DNA of 7,523 bases, taken from assembly GCA_023459675.1 (NCBI GenBank), contig JAEWTC010000080.1, forward strand, positions 1-7,523. The letters are read 5' to 3'. The position numbers were made by a program, and so were the translations under genes. The DNA is from Bacillota bacterium (GTDB taxonomy: Bacteria; Bacillota; Clostridia; Christensenellales; Aristaeellaceae). Below, one piece after another: positions 6,596 through 7,523 of the stretch. Numbering within the stretch: position 1 is the first letter of the stretch; each line of letters opens with the position of its first letter. The notes under the pieces are model-generated. The model saw only the letters and a list, made by a program, of their open reading frames with translations. It ran no database searches and was not told where the DNA came from.

Positions 6596-6614
6596 GCCAA
6601 AATATCAATTTGGC
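6596..6614. promoter_or_regulatory. 19-bp palindrome at the expected transcription start, candidate operator
   Basis: GCCAAA (6596-6601) and TTTGGC (6609-6614) are exact inverted repeats around a seven-base AT-rich centre. They lie just downstream of the -10 box and span the predicted start site, right before the ribosome binding site. This position suits a repressor operator. Alternatively, the arms could fold as a weak 5' hairpin in the leader, if transcription starts early enough to include both arms. Confidence 0.4.
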
Positions 6615-6618
6615 TCTT

Positions 6619-6647
6619 ACTATAGGGCGGCGGGGCAAAATTGTCAA
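6619..6647 (-). promoter_or_regulatory. Near-consensus sigma-A promoter for the small gene-hppA-popT unit
   Basis: On the minus strand TTGACA (6647-6642) is a perfect -35 box, the spacer is 17 bp and TATAGT (6624-6619) matches five of six -10 bases. Transcription should start near 6611-6613, leaving about 30 bases of leader that contain the GGAGGTG ribosome binding site. This is by far the best promoter in the window, implying strong, largely activator-independent transcription unless the palindrome over the start site is a repressor operator. Confidence 0.88.
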
Positions 6648-6713
6648 ATGGTTCTTTTCCGGGGATACGGCGGCGCGAACGCGGAGTTTCCGCGGCTGCG
6701 AAAACGCGCGCAG

Positions 6714-6744
6714 AAAAGGCCGGCGCGCTTCGCGCCGGCCTTTT
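6714..6744 (-). terminator. Strong intrinsic terminator of the transketolase gene
   Basis: A 14-bp stem runs from AAAAGGCCGGCGCG (6714-6727) to its complement (6731-6744), with a three-base loop. It starts 17 bases after the transketolase stop, and TTTT then CTG follows on the minus strand. A-run and T-run flank both sides, so the hairpin could also work on the plus strand, but no plus-strand gene is seen. Confidence 0.88.
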
Positions 6745-6761
6745 GATAATCCGAAACGGGG

Positions 6762-7523
6762 TTATTTCCCCAGCACCTTTTTGGCCGCTTTCACCACGTG
6801 TTCCGCGGTGAGGCCGAACTCCTGGAACAGGATTTCGGCGGGAGCGGACGCGCCGTAGTGGTCGATCGAGACCACGGCGCCGTCCAGGCCCGTATAGCGG
6901 TACCAGGGCTGGGAAGAAGCGGCTTCCATGGCCACGCGGGCGCGCACGGCCGCGGGCAGAACCGCTTCTTTGTACGCCGCTTGCTGCTCGTTAAACAATT
7001 CCATGCTGGGCATGGAGATCACGCGGGCGTCCACACCCTCGGCCTTCAGCGCCGCCTGCGCCTCCACGAGCGGCTGCACCTCGCTGCCGCTGCCCAGCAG
7101 CAGCACCTGCGGGGTTTTATTCTGGCTGTCGGACACGATATAGCCGCCCTTCAAGGCGTCCATACCGCTCTTGTCCTGCTTTTTCAGGTTCTGGCGGGTG
7201 AGCACCAGGCATACAGGCTTGCCGGAGGTCAGCGCGGCCAGCCAGCCCGCGGCGGTTTCGGGGCCGTCCGCCGGGCGGAACACAATCAGCTCGGGAATGG
7301 CGCGCAGGCCCGCCAGCTGTTCGATGGGCTGGTGGGTGGGGCCGTCCTCGCCCACGCCGATGGAATCGTGCGTCAGCACATACGTTACGGGGAGGCCCAT
7401 GATGGCGGACAGGCGGATGGCGTACTTCATGTAATCGGAGAATACGAAGAACGTGGCGCAGTACACGCGCAGGCCGCCGTGCAAGGCCATGCCGTTTGCG
7501 ATCGCGCCCATGGCATGCTCGCG
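6762..7523 (-). CDS. tkt: Transketolase, C-terminal 253 residues (N-terminus outside window)
   Basis: Transketolase transfers two-carbon ketol units between sugar phosphates in the cytoplasmic pentose phosphate pathway, using thiamine diphosphate. The visible part begins at REHAMGAIANGMALHGG, whose glutamate (second visible residue) is the conserved residue that activates the cofactor's aminopyrimidine ring. The pyrimidine-binding domain continues with THDSIGVGEDGPTHQPIEQ, holding the substrate-contacting His and Asp residues of the family, then RPAD and the SRQNL-like LTRQNL motif. The C-terminal domain has LLLGSGSEV and VRVISMPSMELF-like sequence, and the family ending (WYRYTGLDGAVVSIDHYGASAP, about residues 202-223) is intact. 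The frame is open to the window edge; a full enzyme is about 660 residues, so roughly 400 are missing upstream. It stops at TAA 6762-6764 and is closed by its own terminator, so it is independent of the pyrophosphatase unit. Confidence 0.97.
   Translation of the reverse strand, partial: REHAMGAIANGMALHGGLRVYCATFFVFSDYMKYAIRLSAIMGLPVTYVLTHDSIGVGEDGPTHQPIEQLAGLRAIPELIVFRPADGPETAAGWLAALTSGKPVCLVLTRQNLKKQDKSGMDALKGGYIVSDSQNKTPQVLLLGSGSEVQPLVEAQAALKAEGVDARVISMPSMELFNEQQAAYKEAVLPAAVRARVAMEAASSQPWYRYTGLDGAVVSIDHYGASAPAEILFQEFGLTAEHVVKAAKKVLGK

Noticed and set aside
6680..6694. Hairpin CGCGGA-GTT-TCCGCG as a terminator or regulatory site
   Set aside because: Six-base GC stems are expected by chance in such sequence, no T-run follows, and the strong transketolase terminator lies just upstream.

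Overview
The window is a 7.5 kb stretch of GC-rich bacterial chromosome in which every supportable gene lies on the minus strand, so genes are best read from high to low coordinates. Strong GGAGG-type ribosome binding sites, a near-consensus sigma-A promoter, a DUF368 protein, a 679-residue membrane pyrophosphatase and a secreted phosphatase carrying a repeat domain familiar from Firmicutes surface proteins all suggest a high-GC Firmicute (Clostridia-like, probably anaerobic). This placement is inference from gene content, not a taxonomic proof.

Layout, in direction of transcription: (1) 7523-6762, the C-terminal 253 residues of a transketolase, running in from outside the window and closed by a strong hairpin terminator at 6714-6744. 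(2) A new transcription unit: a near-perfect promoter (-35 at 6642-6647, 17 bp spacer, -10 at 6619-6624), a palindrome over the expected start site, a small unrecognised secreted or membrane protein with a Cys/His-rich tail (6582-6226), the ion-pumping pyrophosphatase hppA (6153-4114) and, 14 bases later, a DUF368 polyprenyl-phosphate translocase (PopT-like, 4099-3212). A 12-bp hairpin at 3131-3162 ends the unit. (3) A 787-residue secreted calcineurin-like phosphatase (3021-658), preceded by an intergenic region with a three-block dyad and two TTAACA-like repeats 11 bp apart. (4) A Rieske non-heme iron oxygenase (595 to the window edge), 62 bases behind the phosphatase with no terminator visible between them.

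Functionally, the middle operon may join membrane energetics to the cell envelope. Pyrophosphate from biosynthesis, including undecaprenyl synthesis, would drive proton export, and the DUF368 protein would return undecaprenyl phosphate to the cytoplasmic face. The phosphatase is exported and may scavenge phosphate or act on the cell surface. The Rieske enzyme is the odd member, since its family needs molecular oxygen and an electron-transfer partner that is not visible here. I see no mobile element, CRISPR array, tRNA or rRNA, and no intergenic stretch over 300 bases. Nothing here is convincingly a wholly new system; the best leads are the small Cys/His-tail protein, the hppA-popT linkage and the two palindromic promoter regions.
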